DNA from: Bacteroidota bacterium
GTDB lineage: Bacteria; Bacteroidota; Ignavibacteria; UBA10030; UBA8401
NCBI GenBank assembly: GCA_041658205.1
Contig: JBBAAO010000001.1
Coordinates: 992,001-1,056,000, forward strand
Length of the DNA stretch: 64,000 bases
Direction of reading: 5' to 3'
Shown here: in pieces, positions 16,795 through 25,750 of the stretch
Numbering within the stretch: the stretch's first letter is position 1
How the letters are laid out: every line of letters begins with the position of its first letter
Notes under the pieces: model-generated
What the model was told of the DNA's origin: nothing
The model's database searches: none
The model's input: the letters and a program-made list of their open reading frames with translations, nothing else
Program-made: the position numbers and the translations under genes

Positions 16795-19341
16795 ATGTCA
16801 CTCCGCAATAAACACATTGTATTATCGCTTTTCATTCTTTCCCTTTCTGGTATTATTTATCCCCAATCTTCCTCACCGTTTGATCTTGCAGCGTATAAAC
16901 AATTTTTATCAAGCCATCAAAATATGGATGCGAGTCAACTGCGAGCGTTACATTCGGCAGGTGCCTTTCAAAAAGAAGCTCGTACGAAGTTCAGTTCAGC
17001 GCTCTTCAGCGATTCCATCCAGATAAAATATGCTCTGACTGAATATGAAAAAACATTGATTGAAACACATGGCTTTATGGTGACGGAACGGTTGAAGCGC
17101 CCATCATTTGGTGCCGCATTTGGCGAAATATTCCATCGTGATCTGCCGGTGTTTGTTTCCACCGATGCCATTCTGCACGCAATTCATATGTCATATGATG
17201 CAATATTAAAAAATGTAGAAGAGCGAATGCTCATACCAAAACTCGATTCGCTGCTCGGAAAACTGCACAAGCAATTGCCTATTCTTTCTACGCGGTACGA
17301 AGTATATCCTGCAATGAAGCAAATGTTATTGGATGTCGATCTGTATCTTACGGTACCGAGAAAGTTGTTGGGTAATGTTGTTACACCTGTTTTCTCAGAA
17401 AATATCTCATTGGTAGATTCCATCATGAAATTTATTGCTGCAGAAAAACCAGTAAGTTACTCCTTGTTTTCATCTGTTCCCAGATACATTGATTTCAGTC
17501 AGTTTACAGTCCGCGGTCATTACACCCAATCGGAACGATTAAAGAAGTACTTCCAAGCAATGATGTGGTTGGGCAGAACAGAAATGTATTTGATAGCCCC
17601 TGTAAACTCCATTCCTCCTCAAAAAGACGAAGATATTCAGCGACAGGTGATAGATGCAGTATTAGTGGCAGAAGTTACAGAAGGAAGCAATGCCTATCCG
17701 ATGTTGGAAGAGATTGACAGTATGATACGCTTTTTTGTTGGAGAATCTGATAACGTTACGCTTCTAAATGTTCAAACACTTAAACAGGTTACAAATATTG
17801 ATAGTGCATATACCTTATTAGATACTAAGCGCTATAAGAGTTTTCAGGATTCGTTGAGACAAAAATCGTTTGCCTTTCAGCGTATTTTGTCTCAGATCAT
17901 TATTTCAGATCCGAGCAGTCCGGACAGTATACAGCCGGCATCGGCATTCTTATTGTTAGGGCAGCGATTTGTCATTGATTCGTATATCACAGGAAATGTT
18001 GTCTACGATAAAATTACATTCAATAACAAAAAGGTTTGGAGAGCTCTTCCATCACGATATGATGTATTGTTCTCGTTAGGGAACAATGCTGCGGCGCAAT
18101 TACTTGAATCCGAATTGTCAACATACCATTATGCAACAAATCTTGCTTCTCTTCGCTATCTGGTTGATTCCTATGAACCGGAATTTTGGCAAGGCACCCT
18201 GTATAACAACTGGCTGCAATCAATTCGAACTCTTGTGCCGCCAAAGGATAGAACAAAATTACCATTATTTATGCAGACAGCTGCATGGTGGCAGGAAAAG
18301 ATGAATACGCAGCTTGCATCATGGGCGCAGCTTCGCCATGACAATCTGTTATATGCAAAACAGTCCTATACCGGCGGCATTGTATGTTCATTTCCGGAAA
18401 GTTATGTTGAACCAATACCGGAATTTTTTGGAGCAATAAAAATGTTTGCAAAAGTTGCCGCTGAGAAATTTCAAATGCTCCCATGGACAGAAGGGAGTAT
18501 AGTCTACTATTGGAATAATGTGAAAGCAATGGCAGATACATTACAGTTAATCGCACAAAAGGAACTTGACCATACGCAATTAACCGATAAAGAAAAAACA
18601 TTTCTCAAACAGATGTTATTTTTGAATAAAATTTGCGGCCCTGAGTACGATGGATGGTATTATCGTTTATTCTATACTGGTGATGAAGGGTTTCTGAAAA
18701 ACGATTTGGTTGTTGCCGATGTCCACACGTGTCCGACTGATGAAACTGGTAGTTTTGTAGGATGGGTGCTCCATGCAGGAACAGGCCCCGTAAATCTTGC
18801 CGTTATCACAACCGAAGCATCTGATGGACAGTTGGTATCCTTTATAGGCCCTGTGATGAGCTATTATGAGTATGTGAGCACCAATTTCAAACGACTGTCA
18901 GATGAAGAGTGGAAGAGCAGCTATCTAAACTTACCAGCATTCAGACCTGATTTTGTTAATCTCTACATGGCGGATTCGGTTGGCGGTTCACGAGGAGCAG
19001 GTGCTTCACTTGTGACGGGTGTTCTACAACAATCTGATGACATGAAAATTCCGTCTCAACTTACACTTGGAAATAATTATCCAAATCCATTCAATTCATC
19101 GACAATTATTAGTTTTTCTATACCCCGATCACTATCGAATCATCGTGTTGAGCTCACGATCTATGATGTGCAGGGGAGACGTGTGAAACAATTACTTCAA
19201 CAACAAATGCCGGAAGGAAATTATGCTGCGCGGTGGGACGGAACGGCTGAGAATGGAAAAGGTGCTGCCAGCGGAGTGTATTTCTATCATCTTATTTCCG
19301 GAGATCAAAGACAAATCGGGAAGATGAGTTTGATAAAATAG
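16795..19341 (+). CDS. Secreted DUF3160 protein with T9SS sorting domain
   Basis: 848 residues. The signal peptide (HIVLSLFILSLSGIIYPQS) follows a strong ribosome site. Residues ~70-730 match the DUF3160 family, seen in PVFVSTDAILHAIHMSYDAIL and the later block VVADVHTCPTDETG...VLHAGTGPVNLAVI. The last ~85 residues are a classic type A T9SS sorting domain (NNYPNPFNSSTIISFSIP ... LTIYDVQGRRVK ... GVYFYHLISGDQRQIGKMSLIK), so the product is exported through PorV/PorU. DUF3160 has no known activity as far as I am aware. Single-gene unit with its own promoter. Confidence 0.88.
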   Translation: MSLRNKHIVLSLFILSLSGIIYPQSSSPFDLAAYKQFLSSHQNMDASQLRALHSAGAFQKEARTKFSSALFSDSIQIKYALTEYEKTLIETHGFMVTERLKRPSFGAAFGEIFHRDLPVFVSTDAILHAIHMSYDAILKNVEERMLIPKLDSLLGKLHKQLPILSTRYEVYPAMKQMLLDVDLYLTVPRKLLGNVVTPVFSENISLVDSIMKFIAAEKPVSYSLFSSVPRYIDFSQFTVRGHYTQSERLKKYFQAMMWLGRTEMYLIAPVNSIPPQKDEDIQRQVIDAVLVAEVTEGSNAYPMLEEIDSMIRFFVGESDNVTLLNVQTLKQVTNIDSAYTLLDTKRYKSFQDSLRQKSFAFQRILSQIIISDPSSPDSIQPASAFLLLGQRFVIDSYITGNVVYDKITFNNKKVWRALPSRYDVLFSLGNNAAAQLLESELSTYHYATNLASLRYLVDSYEPEFWQGTLYNNWLQSIRTLVPPKDRTKLPLFMQTAAWWQEKMNTQLASWAQLRHDNLLYAKQSYTGGIVCSFPESYVEPIPEFFGAIKMFAKVAAEKFQMLPWTEGSIVYYWNNVKAMADTLQLIAQKELDHTQLTDKEKTFLKQMLFLNKICGPEYDGWYYRLFYTGDEGFLKNDLVVADVHTCPTDETGSFVGWVLHAGTGPVNLAVITTEASDGQLVSFIGPVMSYYEYVSTNFKRLSDEEWKSSYLNLPAFRPDFVNLYMADSVGGSRGAGASLVTGVLQQSDDMKIPSQLTLGNNYPNPFNSSTIISFSIPRSLSNHRVELTIYDVQGRRVKQLLQQQMPEGNYAARWDGTAENGKGAASGVYFYHLISGDQRQIGKMSLIK

Positions 19342-19526
19342 GACAAAGAACGGATGTGCGTTCTACAATAATAGATCACCGAAATATTAGAAACTTCTAG
19401 GGTAAAGTATGTTAAAAAACATCCTTGTTGTGCTAAAAGTTGTTGATGTTCTCGAAAGGGAAATGAAAAGTTGTTTTGTTGAGGTAAGGAGTAGCACATA
19501 TCAGAGGCAAATCTCTTTGCAAAAAC

Positions 19527-20195
19527 TTATTGTTTTAACTGCACTTCCCGTATATTTCTCTCTTTAATCTGCAAAATCTTTCCTTGTGCTTTTCTTACAA
19601 GATCGTAATTGTGAGTTGTCATTAACACGGCCGTCCCTTTGTGATTGATATCGAGAAGGAGTTTTAATATCTCCATCGATGTTCCAGGATCGAGGTTTCC
19701 CGTCGGTTCGTCCGCCAGGATGAGGAATGGCTCATTGACCAGTGCTCGGGCAATACACACCCGCTGCTGTTCGCCTCCGGAAAGTTGATGCGGCATTGCA
19801 TTTCGTTTATGACTTAGTCCTACCTGCGTTAATACCGTAACAACTTTCTTTTTGATAACATTTGATGATGTACTTGTAACGTGTAACGCAAACGCTACAT
19901 TGTCATACACATTTCGATCTTCCAGAAGTTTGAAATCCTGGAACACGATGCCGAGTTTTCGTCGTAAAAATGGAATTTGTCGAGATGTGATGTTCTTTGA
20001 AGTGAATTCTCCGACAGAGACGATGCCGTGTGTTGGGATAAGGTCCATATAGATCAATCGTAATAGACTGCTTTTTCCCGCACCCGATTCTCCGACACAT
20101 GAAACAAATTCTCCCGGCTCTATAAGAAGATTGATATCACGCAATAATGCATGATGATCGAATGAAACACTGACATCGTCAAATTGTACGAGCAT
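19527..20195 (-). CDS. ftsE: FtsE-like ABC ATPase
   Basis: 222 residues, ATG 20195, overlapping the pdxA stop by one base (TAATG). Walker A is GESGAGKSS, the signature is LSGGEQQRVCIARALV, Walker B is LILADEPTGNLD, and the switch His is in MTTHNYDL. Strings such as VFQDFKLLEDRNVYDNVAFAL are characteristic of FtsE, which with FtsX activates peptidoglycan hydrolases at the septum. No ftsX lies beside it; downstream the frame simply ends into a gap. A LolD-type lipoprotein-export ATPase is a possible alternative. Confidence 0.83.
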   Translation of the reverse strand: MLVQFDDVSVSFDHHALLRDINLLIEPGEFVSCVGESGAGKSSLLRLIYMDLIPTHGIVSVGEFTSKNITSRQIPFLRRKLGIVFQDFKLLEDRNVYDNVAFALHVTSTSSNVIKKKVVTVLTQVGLSHKRNAMPHQLSGGEQQRVCIARALVNEPFLILADEPTGNLDPGTSMEILKLLLDINHKGTAVLMTTHNYDLVRKAQGKILQIKERNIREVQLKQ

Positions 20196-21190
20196 TATTT
20201 TTTCCGTTGTTCAATGATTGAGGCGGCCAATTGGATCGCAGAGATCATGCTACCGGGATTTGCCATATTCTTTCCGGCTATATCAAACGCTGTTCCATGG
20301 TCGGGCGACGTGCGAATAATTTTTAATCCGGCGGAGAAATTTACCCCTTCATCAAATCCGCTCATTTTTAATGGAATCAAACCTTGATCGTGGTACATTG
20401 CCAAGATTGCGTCATATTTTTTAAATGCCTGAGATGCAAAAAAACCATCAGCAGGGAAAGGGCCGACAGCATTAATTCCTTTTTCTTGTGCTTTTTTGAT
20501 TGCCGGAATAATCACATCGCGTTCTTCCGTTCCGATTGCGCCGTTTTCACCGGCGTGGGGATTCAATCCAAGAACGGCGATTGAAGGTTTCGCAATTCCT
20601 AAATCCCTTCGTAACGATGAATTTACCGTGTCCAGTTTCTCAACGATTCGATCTATAAAAAGATTTTCAGAAACACTTTTGAGCGGAACATGTACCGTAG
20701 CCAATGCAACACGCATTGTTTTCGATAATAACATCATTGTCACTCGGTCCGATCGTGTAAGCATGGCAAGCATTTCAGTTTGTCCCGGGAAATTGTATCC
20801 TGCAAAATGTAAGGCTTCTTTGGATACCGGTGCCGTGACCATTGCGTCAACATCCTTATCCATGCAAAGTTTTATGGCGCGTTCAATGGCCATTCCTGCA
20901 CAGACACCTGCGTCCGGGGAGGTGACACCTAATTGCACGTTTTTTTTTGTTGCGGGATGGACCGTGATGACCGGGACGGTTCCGGTTTTGAATTTTGTTG
21001 TAAGTGAATCAACTTGAACAAGATCAACCGCAATTTTTAATTTTGTGGCAACATGTTGAAAAATGTCAAATGACCCGATCAATACAGGTTGAATGTTTTT
21101 TTGAACAATTTTGGATGAGATACTTTTCAGTGTAACTTCCGGCCCTATGCCGTTAAAATCTCCGATGGTGATTGCAATGATAGGTTTCAT
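20195..21190 (-). CDS. pdxA: 4-hydroxythreonine-4-phosphate dehydrogenase
   Basis: 331 residues starting MKPIIAITIGDFNGIGPE. It oxidises 4-phosphohydroxy-L-threonine in the DXP-dependent route to pyridoxal 5'-phosphate. Family signatures: TIGDFNGIGPEV, VTAPVSKEALHFAGYNFPGQTEML, the metal-binding His in LNPHAGENGAIGTEE, AMYHDQGLIPLK, and RTSPDHGTAFDIAGK. The start overlaps the upstream gene's stop by 4 bp and its own stop overlaps ftsE, so the three genes form a tight unit. Other vitamin B6 genes are not nearby. Confidence 0.96.
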   Translation of the reverse strand: MKPIIAITIGDFNGIGPEVTLKSISSKIVQKNIQPVLIGSFDIFQHVATKLKIAVDLVQVDSLTTKFKTGTVPVITVHPATKKNVQLGVTSPDAGVCAGMAIERAIKLCMDKDVDAMVTAPVSKEALHFAGYNFPGQTEMLAMLTRSDRVTMMLLSKTMRVALATVHVPLKSVSENLFIDRIVEKLDTVNSSLRRDLGIAKPSIAVLGLNPHAGENGAIGTEERDVIIPAIKKAQEKGINAVGPFPADGFFASQAFKKYDAILAMYHDQGLIPLKMSGFDEGVNFSAGLKIIRTSPDHGTAFDIAGKNMANPGSMISAIQLAASIIEQRKK

Positions 21191-22482
21191 TTATTCTCTG
21201 CGAGTTTATAATTTCCTTGTTTACTGGGGTCTTCAAATGTGAACATCTTGTTTAGTGAATTGTATTTCCATATTTCCTTTGGAGCACCATCAGGATTGAG
21301 CAATCGCTCGGTCGAAGTCGGTTTTCCGTAGAGAATATAAATTTTCCCTCTGTCGGTAATAGCACCATTCATCTCACGCAATGTTCTGAATGCAGTCATA
21401 GAAAAATCAACTCTGCGATAAAATTCATGCATCACTTCATTATATGCCGTAGCTGGTGTCGAGTCTTTCTTCTTCCAAAATTCTTCGAATTTATTTATCC
21501 TGCTTTCGCGTCCACCCCTGCGAAGTTCGGAGTAATCATCTTTGGTTGTAATGTATTGAATTGGCTCAATGGCAAGATCAAGATCATACAATGATATCGG
21601 CATATCACGCCATCGTGCTGCAAATGTTGTCTTCAGTGTCGTCGAATCAGGTAGGAGAATGGATAATTCATACCGTCCTTGACGCAATTGTGAACCGTTC
21701 AATGAAATATAATTAATGTTGCAATGAGGAGCACTTTGTAAACTGAGTTCGATCGAATTGTCTTTATGGAGTGTGTTTACGGTCTGATTTTCAAATGATA
21801 CAATAGTGGTAGAAATATTCGTTTCAACCGACTCTTTGTCCTCTTCATCCATCAACAATTTAGAAAGTGAATATCGAGCAGTGGAATATGCTTTATGGGA
21901 AAGGAAGATGAAACCATAATTCTGCGAAAAAAGAACGTCCCCGCCAAGATTGAATAAAGTGAATGCTTTTCCGGAAAAAATTTGAATAGGTATCAATCCG
22001 GATAATATACCCGATTGTTTTGGGATGATGATATGTTTTTTGTTGTCGACAAATTCTCGCTTTGATTCCATATCATCAATCTTAATGACAATAGTATAAT
22101 ATCCGGCAGGGAGTGGAAAGGAGAAAAAATACTGGCCGGACTGTGACCGGAGAAAAGAAGGAGAATTTTCGGCAGCTGATACATTAATTTGTTGAATTGC
22201 TCGAGCTGATGAAGTGCCGGTGGAGTCCAGCAGTTCAATAGTCGCTTCTCCATGAGCGGTAAAGAGATCTTCAGATGTATTCATCGATCGTGTAAAGACA
22301 AAAAAATCATACCGTATTCGAAGTGGAATGACGACTGTATTTCCTGAATCCGAAGAAATAACTATCGACTCATATTGGATAACATTTCCTCCGGTCTGCT
22401 CACGGACCACTCTTTCTTGAGCAAATGCCACACTTAATACACAAAGGACAATCACAACGGAGACGATTGCTCGTGTTTTCAT
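21187..22482 (-). CDS. GWxTD domain-containing exported protein
   Basis: 431 residues with a signal peptide (IVSVVIVLCVLSVAFAQ). The C-terminal ~115 residues (INKFEEFWKKKDSTPATAYNEVMHEFYRRV ... ITDRGKIYILYGKPTSTE ... EIWKYNSLNKMFTFEDPS) form the GWxTD domain common in Bacteroidota, Ignavibacteria and Acidobacteria. The namesake motif here reads G-A-I-T-D, with Ala in place of Trp. The N-terminal part is beta-rich. No molecular function is known. It is the first gene of the unit GWxTD-pdxA-ftsE, with a promoter-like sequence just upstream. Confidence 0.85.
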   Translation of the reverse strand: MKTRAIVSVVIVLCVLSVAFAQERVVREQTGGNVIQYESIVISSDSGNTVVIPLRIRYDFFVFTRSMNTSEDLFTAHGEATIELLDSTGTSSARAIQQINVSAAENSPSFLRSQSGQYFFSFPLPAGYYTIVIKIDDMESKREFVDNKKHIIIPKQSGILSGLIPIQIFSGKAFTLFNLGGDVLFSQNYGFIFLSHKAYSTARYSLSKLLMDEEDKESVETNISTTIVSFENQTVNTLHKDNSIELSLQSAPHCNINYISLNGSQLRQGRYELSILLPDSTTLKTTFAARWRDMPISLYDLDLAIEPIQYITTKDDYSELRRGGRESRINKFEEFWKKKDSTPATAYNEVMHEFYRRVDFSMTAFRTLREMNGAITDRGKIYILYGKPTSTERLLNPDGAPKEIWKYNSLNKMFTFEDPSKQGNYKLAENK

Positions 22483-22496
22483 AAATTCTTTCGATT

Positions 22497-22526
22497 ATTA
22501 TAAAATGTTTTGTTCACGTATAACAA
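22497..22526 (-). promoter_or_regulatory. Sigma-70-like promoter of the GWxTD-pdxA-ftsE unit
   Basis: On the minus strand TTGTTA (22526-22521) and TATAAT (22502-22497) are 18 bases apart, 15 bases before the ATG at 22482. The -10 is perfect, the -35 moderate, and the leader would be very short. Confidence 0.45.
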
Positions 22527-22594
22527 TCCGTTCAGACAGTGGAAATAATTTCGATATGGAAAGATAAGAAAATTGTGTTTCAGGATGAAGGGAT

Positions 22595-23965
22595 TTATTC
22601 AAAGAAGGTCAATTGTTTGCCAATTTCTGCTGCGTGTAATTTTATATGAGGAAATCGTTTTATAATGGAATATCCCATCCAATCAATGGAATCATGTTCA
22701 CCGTGAACCAAAATAACGGTTGAAGGACGAAGTGTATCAACGATTGAAAGTATACCGTCCCTATTGCTGTGTGCCGAAAAACGAAATCGGTCAATATCAC
22801 ATGAAACATTTTGCGGTTCATGAGCATCGGTTAATTGGATAAGATCTCCTTTGTTTGATGTGGCGATTCGATATCCCGGTGTTTCTTGATCCATATATCC
22901 AACAGTAAAGATGCCCGCTTTGGGATTTGTTAACCAGCGTTGAGCCATTTTAAAAGAGAGAGTATTTTGAATAACCATTCCGCTGCCGGCAAGAACAATA
23001 CATTGATGCCGTAGAAGATCATCAATGTGTTCTACATCGTAGAGATCTTTTTGCGGGATATCGGAAAGGACAAAATCTGTATCGTTATATCCAACCGTAT
23101 ATCGATTTTTATCATACACACTGCAAAGTTTTTTCCCCACGCCTCCCGTATAGATATCGGAGGTAGCCATTGAACCTTTTTGCATCAACTTCCAAAACAT
23201 CGAGAGCATTTCTTGCATTTTTCCCAGGGCAAATACCGGAACGAGAATTGAACCTCCGCGTCCCAATATCATATTTGCTGATTTTGCCAGGCGCGCCTGT
23301 TCACTCGTTCGGGATGGGAGTAATTCGGAATCGGTTGATCCATGCGTACATTCCAAAATAAGCACATCCACTTTTCTTTTTGGCAGTTTTGCCCCTGCAA
23401 GGAGTGATTGCTTTTCAAGATTAACGTCGCCAGTATAAAAAATCGATCTCCCGTTATGTTCCACTAACGTTCCTGCGGAACCGAGAATATGTCCTGCGTC
23501 ATGAAAGGATGCATACACCGGATCACTACTTGCATGACGATATCCATTCACAATGAATTGTTTCTGGTATTCCTGCCATTCCACATTTTGAATCAGCAAG
23601 TCGATTTCATCATGGGTGTACGCACGGATGGTGGTTTCATCCTTTAACTGTTCGGTAAGAATATTGACAGAATTATGAAGTGTAATCTCCGCAATCGCAC
23701 GCGTTTGGGGAGTGGTCACAATACGAATATAGGGATGTCGCTGGACAAGAAACGGAAGGGAATCAATATGATCCTGATGTGCATGTGAAATTAATACTGC
23801 ATCCACATTCAAGTCTTTCAGGAGTTCAAAACGAGGAAGGGAATCAATGCCAAACTTACGAGGATGTGTTCCGCTGTCCAGGATGATCCCTGTTCCTTCA
23901 ATATTCAAATAATAACATGATGCGCCGATATCGTTTGCACCACCAAGAGGAAGGAAAGTGATCAT
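22595..23965 (-). CDS. Metallo-beta-lactamase/beta-CASP nuclease
   Basis: 456 residues, ATG 23965. The metal site H61-A-H63-Q-D65-H66 follows an N-terminal beta-lactamase fold (FLPLGGANDIGASCYYLNIEGTGIILDSG). Later ligands are seen in HDAGHILGSAGT and YTGDVN. The beta-CASP insert includes LVPVFALGKMQEML, GSGMVIQNT and FSAHSNRDGI, as in RNase J/CPSF-73-type enzymes, so RNA processing or decay is the likely role. Its length and single-domain form fit the bacterial YSH1-like group rather than RNase J, which is longer. It stands between the redoxin genes and the GWxTD unit. Confidence 0.88.
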   Translation of the reverse strand: MITFLPLGGANDIGASCYYLNIEGTGIILDSGTHPRKFGIDSLPRFELLKDLNVDAVLISHAHQDHIDSLPFLVQRHPYIRIVTTPQTRAIAEITLHNSVNILTEQLKDETTIRAYTHDEIDLLIQNVEWQEYQKQFIVNGYRHASSDPVYASFHDAGHILGSAGTLVEHNGRSIFYTGDVNLEKQSLLAGAKLPKRKVDVLILECTHGSTDSELLPSRTSEQARLAKSANMILGRGGSILVPVFALGKMQEMLSMFWKLMQKGSMATSDIYTGGVGKKLCSVYDKNRYTVGYNDTDFVLSDIPQKDLYDVEHIDDLLRHQCIVLAGSGMVIQNTLSFKMAQRWLTNPKAGIFTVGYMDQETPGYRIATSNKGDLIQLTDAHEPQNVSCDIDRFRFSAHSNRDGILSIVDTLRPSTVILVHGEHDSIDWMGYSIIKRFPHIKLHAAEIGKQLTFFE

Positions 23966-23974
23966 GAAAGAAAG

Positions 23975-24481
23975 TTACTGTTTCCTGAGAACATCATCAA
24001 TGGCTTTTTTAAATTGAGAGTTGCTTTGTTTGCCCAGCAGAAATCGCTGTTGTATCCCTTTGTTATCATAGATAAATGTTGCGGGAATTGCACCACTCCA
24101 CGATTTATCGAATTGAGCAAAAAAGGCATCCTGCGATGGGAAGTCCCAAACAAAAACTCGGAAAGGGGGTTTCATTTTTTTTAGGAATGGTTGTATCTTG
24201 GAATTGATTTCATCAGGATAATCGACACTGATTGCAACGACTTCAACCTGTTTTGCTTTGAGACTATCGGAAAGTTTTATCAGATCCGGAAACTCTTCTT
24301 TACATGGAATACACCACGTTGCCCATATATTAAGGACGAGATGTTTCCCATTTCGGTGAGAAATGAGTGAGTCCAATCCTTTTTCATCAATAGGTCGAAC
24401 GGTTTGGCCTATTGATAGAACTGTATTCAAAAAAAAGAAGCCGAGAAAAACCCGGCTTCGTGAAAATTGATGATTCAACAT
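23975..24481 (-). CDS. TlpA-like thiol-disulfide oxidoreductase
   Basis: 168 residues from ATG 24481, whose last base position overlaps the preceding stop (TAATG). A thioredoxin fold is evident: VLNIWATWC-IP-CKEEFPDL gives the CxxC redox site, followed by EVVAISVDYPDE and the cis-Pro region GAIPATFIYDNKG. The N-terminus (SRVFLGFFFLNTVLSIGQ) could be a signal peptide, fitting a periplasmic role in cytochrome c or disulfide handling. The DNA encoding that signal region is itself an intrinsic-terminator hairpin for the upstream gene, so the true start is not certain; an internal start would give a cytoplasmic protein. Confidence 0.8.
   Translation of the reverse strand: MLNHQFSRSRVFLGFFFLNTVLSIGQTVRPIDEKGLDSLISHRNGKHLVLNIWATWCIPCKEEFPDLIKLSDSLKAKQVEVVAISVDYPDEINSKIQPFLKKMKPPFRVFVWDFPSQDAFFAQFDKSWSGAIPATFIYDNKGIQQRFLLGKQSNSQFKKAIDDVLRKQ
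24429..24459 (-). terminator. Intrinsic terminator lying inside the tlpA-like signal-peptide region
   Basis: On the minus strand GAAGCCG (24459-24453) pairs with CGGCTTC (24443-24437) around a 9-base loop and is followed by eight consecutive T (24436-24429). It begins 22 bases after the stop of the redoxin gene, the usual place for a terminator, yet it lies within codons ~8-18 of the next open frame. Confidence 0.75.
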
Positions 24482-25041
24482 TAATTCACTCGCTTAATGG
24501 TGCAACCGAACGCTTTGGTTTCTTTCACAGAAACTGGTTTTTCGGAAATAATTTCATCTAATGCCGTGCGCAAATCATTCGTTTTTACTTTTGCTTCTCG
24601 CTGTGAATCATCGATACGGCCATGATACAACACCTCCAATGTGGTAGGGTGAACGATGTAAATTTCCGGTGTGTGATTGGCTTCCAATTTATCAGCAATA
24701 ACATTATTCACATCTTTAAGAATAGTAAATCCAAAATTATGTTCTTGAGCGTGTTCTTTAATTTCATCGGGTGCTTCAGCTTTGTTGGAGTTGATTCCGA
24801 CCACGGCAATTTTTTTATCCTTGTAATCATTATATAACGACGCCATGCGTTCATTATAGGCATTTGACACAGGGCATTGAGTTGAAATGAACATTAATAC
24901 GATTGCTTTTGATTCTTTGAAATCGGCAAGTTCAAATTTCTTTCCGTTATAATCATTTAATGTGAAATTTTCTACTTTTACTGGTGTGCCGGCGAAGGTA
25001 AATGTTACAGCAAGAATTAACGTAGCAATTAACGTTTTCAT
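24481..25041 (-). CDS. Redoxin (AhpC/TSA-thioredoxin family), exported
   Basis: 186 residues, ATG 25041 with GGAG six bases upstream. The signal peptide is TLIATLILAVTFTFAG. The fold is seen in FTLNDYNGKKFELADFKESKAIVLMFISTQCPVSNAYNERM, VVGINSNKAEAPDEIKEHA and HTPEIYIVHPTT. The active site has a single Cys followed by P-V-S (CPVS) where thioredoxins have CxxC, so a peroxidase-like or one-Cys mechanism is more likely. Another Cys sits near the C-terminus (FGCTIKR). It pairs with the TlpA-like gene downstream. Confidence 0.85.
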   Translation of the reverse strand: MKTLIATLILAVTFTFAGTPVKVENFTLNDYNGKKFELADFKESKAIVLMFISTQCPVSNAYNERMASLYNDYKDKKIAVVGINSNKAEAPDEIKEHAQEHNFGFTILKDVNNVIADKLEANHTPEIYIVHPTTLEVLYHGRIDDSQREAKVKTNDLRTALDEIISEKPVSVKETKAFGCTIKRVN

Positions 25042-25062
25042 GGTTACTCCATTTGGTGATTG

Positions 25063-25473
25063 TTAGATACTATATTTTTGAACAATTTCTTCTGAAAGTT
25101 TTTCAGAACGGCCTGATGTAAGATTGACCAAGGTGTAATCAAAATACCCGTCTGCGGATAATTTGTTCGTCTCTTTTCTAAAGATCTCAAACCCGACTTT
25201 TGCTGAAGAAGTTCCGAACTCAAGAATCCCGGTCTTTACAATTGCAACATCCCCAAGGACAAGAGGGCGTTTGTATTGAATGAAGCAAGTGTTCACTACC
25301 CATCCTAATCCACGCCGGATGAATTCGTCCATGGACATTTTATAATCTCGCGTCATTTGTTCGTACCGGGCTGCTAAGACTAATTCAAGATATTTTGAAT
25401 TATGAACATGGTTATTCATGTCGATATCATCCGGGCGAACGAGCACTTCTGAAGTAAATTTAGAATATTTCAT
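25063..25473 (-). CDS. Acyl-CoA thioesterase, hotdog fold (4HBT family)
   Basis: 136 residues from ATG 25473; a TTG at 25509 would add 12 residues of no family value. The hotdog-fold active-site region VRPDDIDMNNHVHNSKYLELVLAARYE carries the Asp and the HVxNxxYL motif of YbgC/4HBT thioesterases, followed by YKRPLVLGDVAIVKT and a long beta-sheet region. It hydrolyses acyl-CoA or acyl-ACP thioesters; chain length cannot be read from sequence. It lies 21 bases upstream of the redoxin gene on the same strand. Confidence 0.88.
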   Translation of the reverse strand: MKYSKFTSEVLVRPDDIDMNNHVHNSKYLELVLAARYEQMTRDYKMSMDEFIRRGLGWVVNTCFIQYKRPLVLGDVAIVKTGILEFGTSSAKVGFEIFRKETNKLSADGYFDYTLVNLTSGRSEKLSEEIVQKYSI

Positions 25474-25601
25474 ATTGTTTCGCAAAGTCGCAAATGGAAT
25501 AAGAAGCAATAATTTTTAATCATCTAGAGTATTAACAGTTCGTGCAATACTTTACTTACTGACTGATGTTTCTCACTTCTTTATTAATGAAAGAATATTT
25601 C

Positions 25602-25668
25602 GTCCCTGACGGGACTTGAAAATTGATCCGCTTGATCTTCTACAAATATCTTGTCCCTAATGGGACAA
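25602..25668. repeat. Paired GTCCC-GGGAC palindromes (REP-like)
   Basis: Two related hairpins lie in the 277-base gap between the aminopeptidase and thioesterase genes: GTCCC-TGAC-GGGAC (25602-25615) and the perfect TTGTCCC-TAAT-GGGACAA (25651-25668). A third, weaker GC-rich inverted sequence (TGCGCCGTAGGGGCG) follows at 25711-25725. The GTCCC/GGGAC core resembles dispersed palindromic repeats common between genes in Bacteroidota. No ORF or promoter is evident here. Confidence 0.55.
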
Positions 25669-25750
25669 CGGAACAAGCGAATTAGTTCATGATTTTATCG
25701 GCTTCAAAAATGCGCCGTAGGGGCGTAATAATAGCGACTTTGCGAGAGCG

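Noticed and set aside
19342..19526. Terminator between the DUF3160 gene and ftsE
   Set aside because: Only short stems occur (AGAACG/CGTTCT, GCAAA/TTTGC), without T-runs in the right position.
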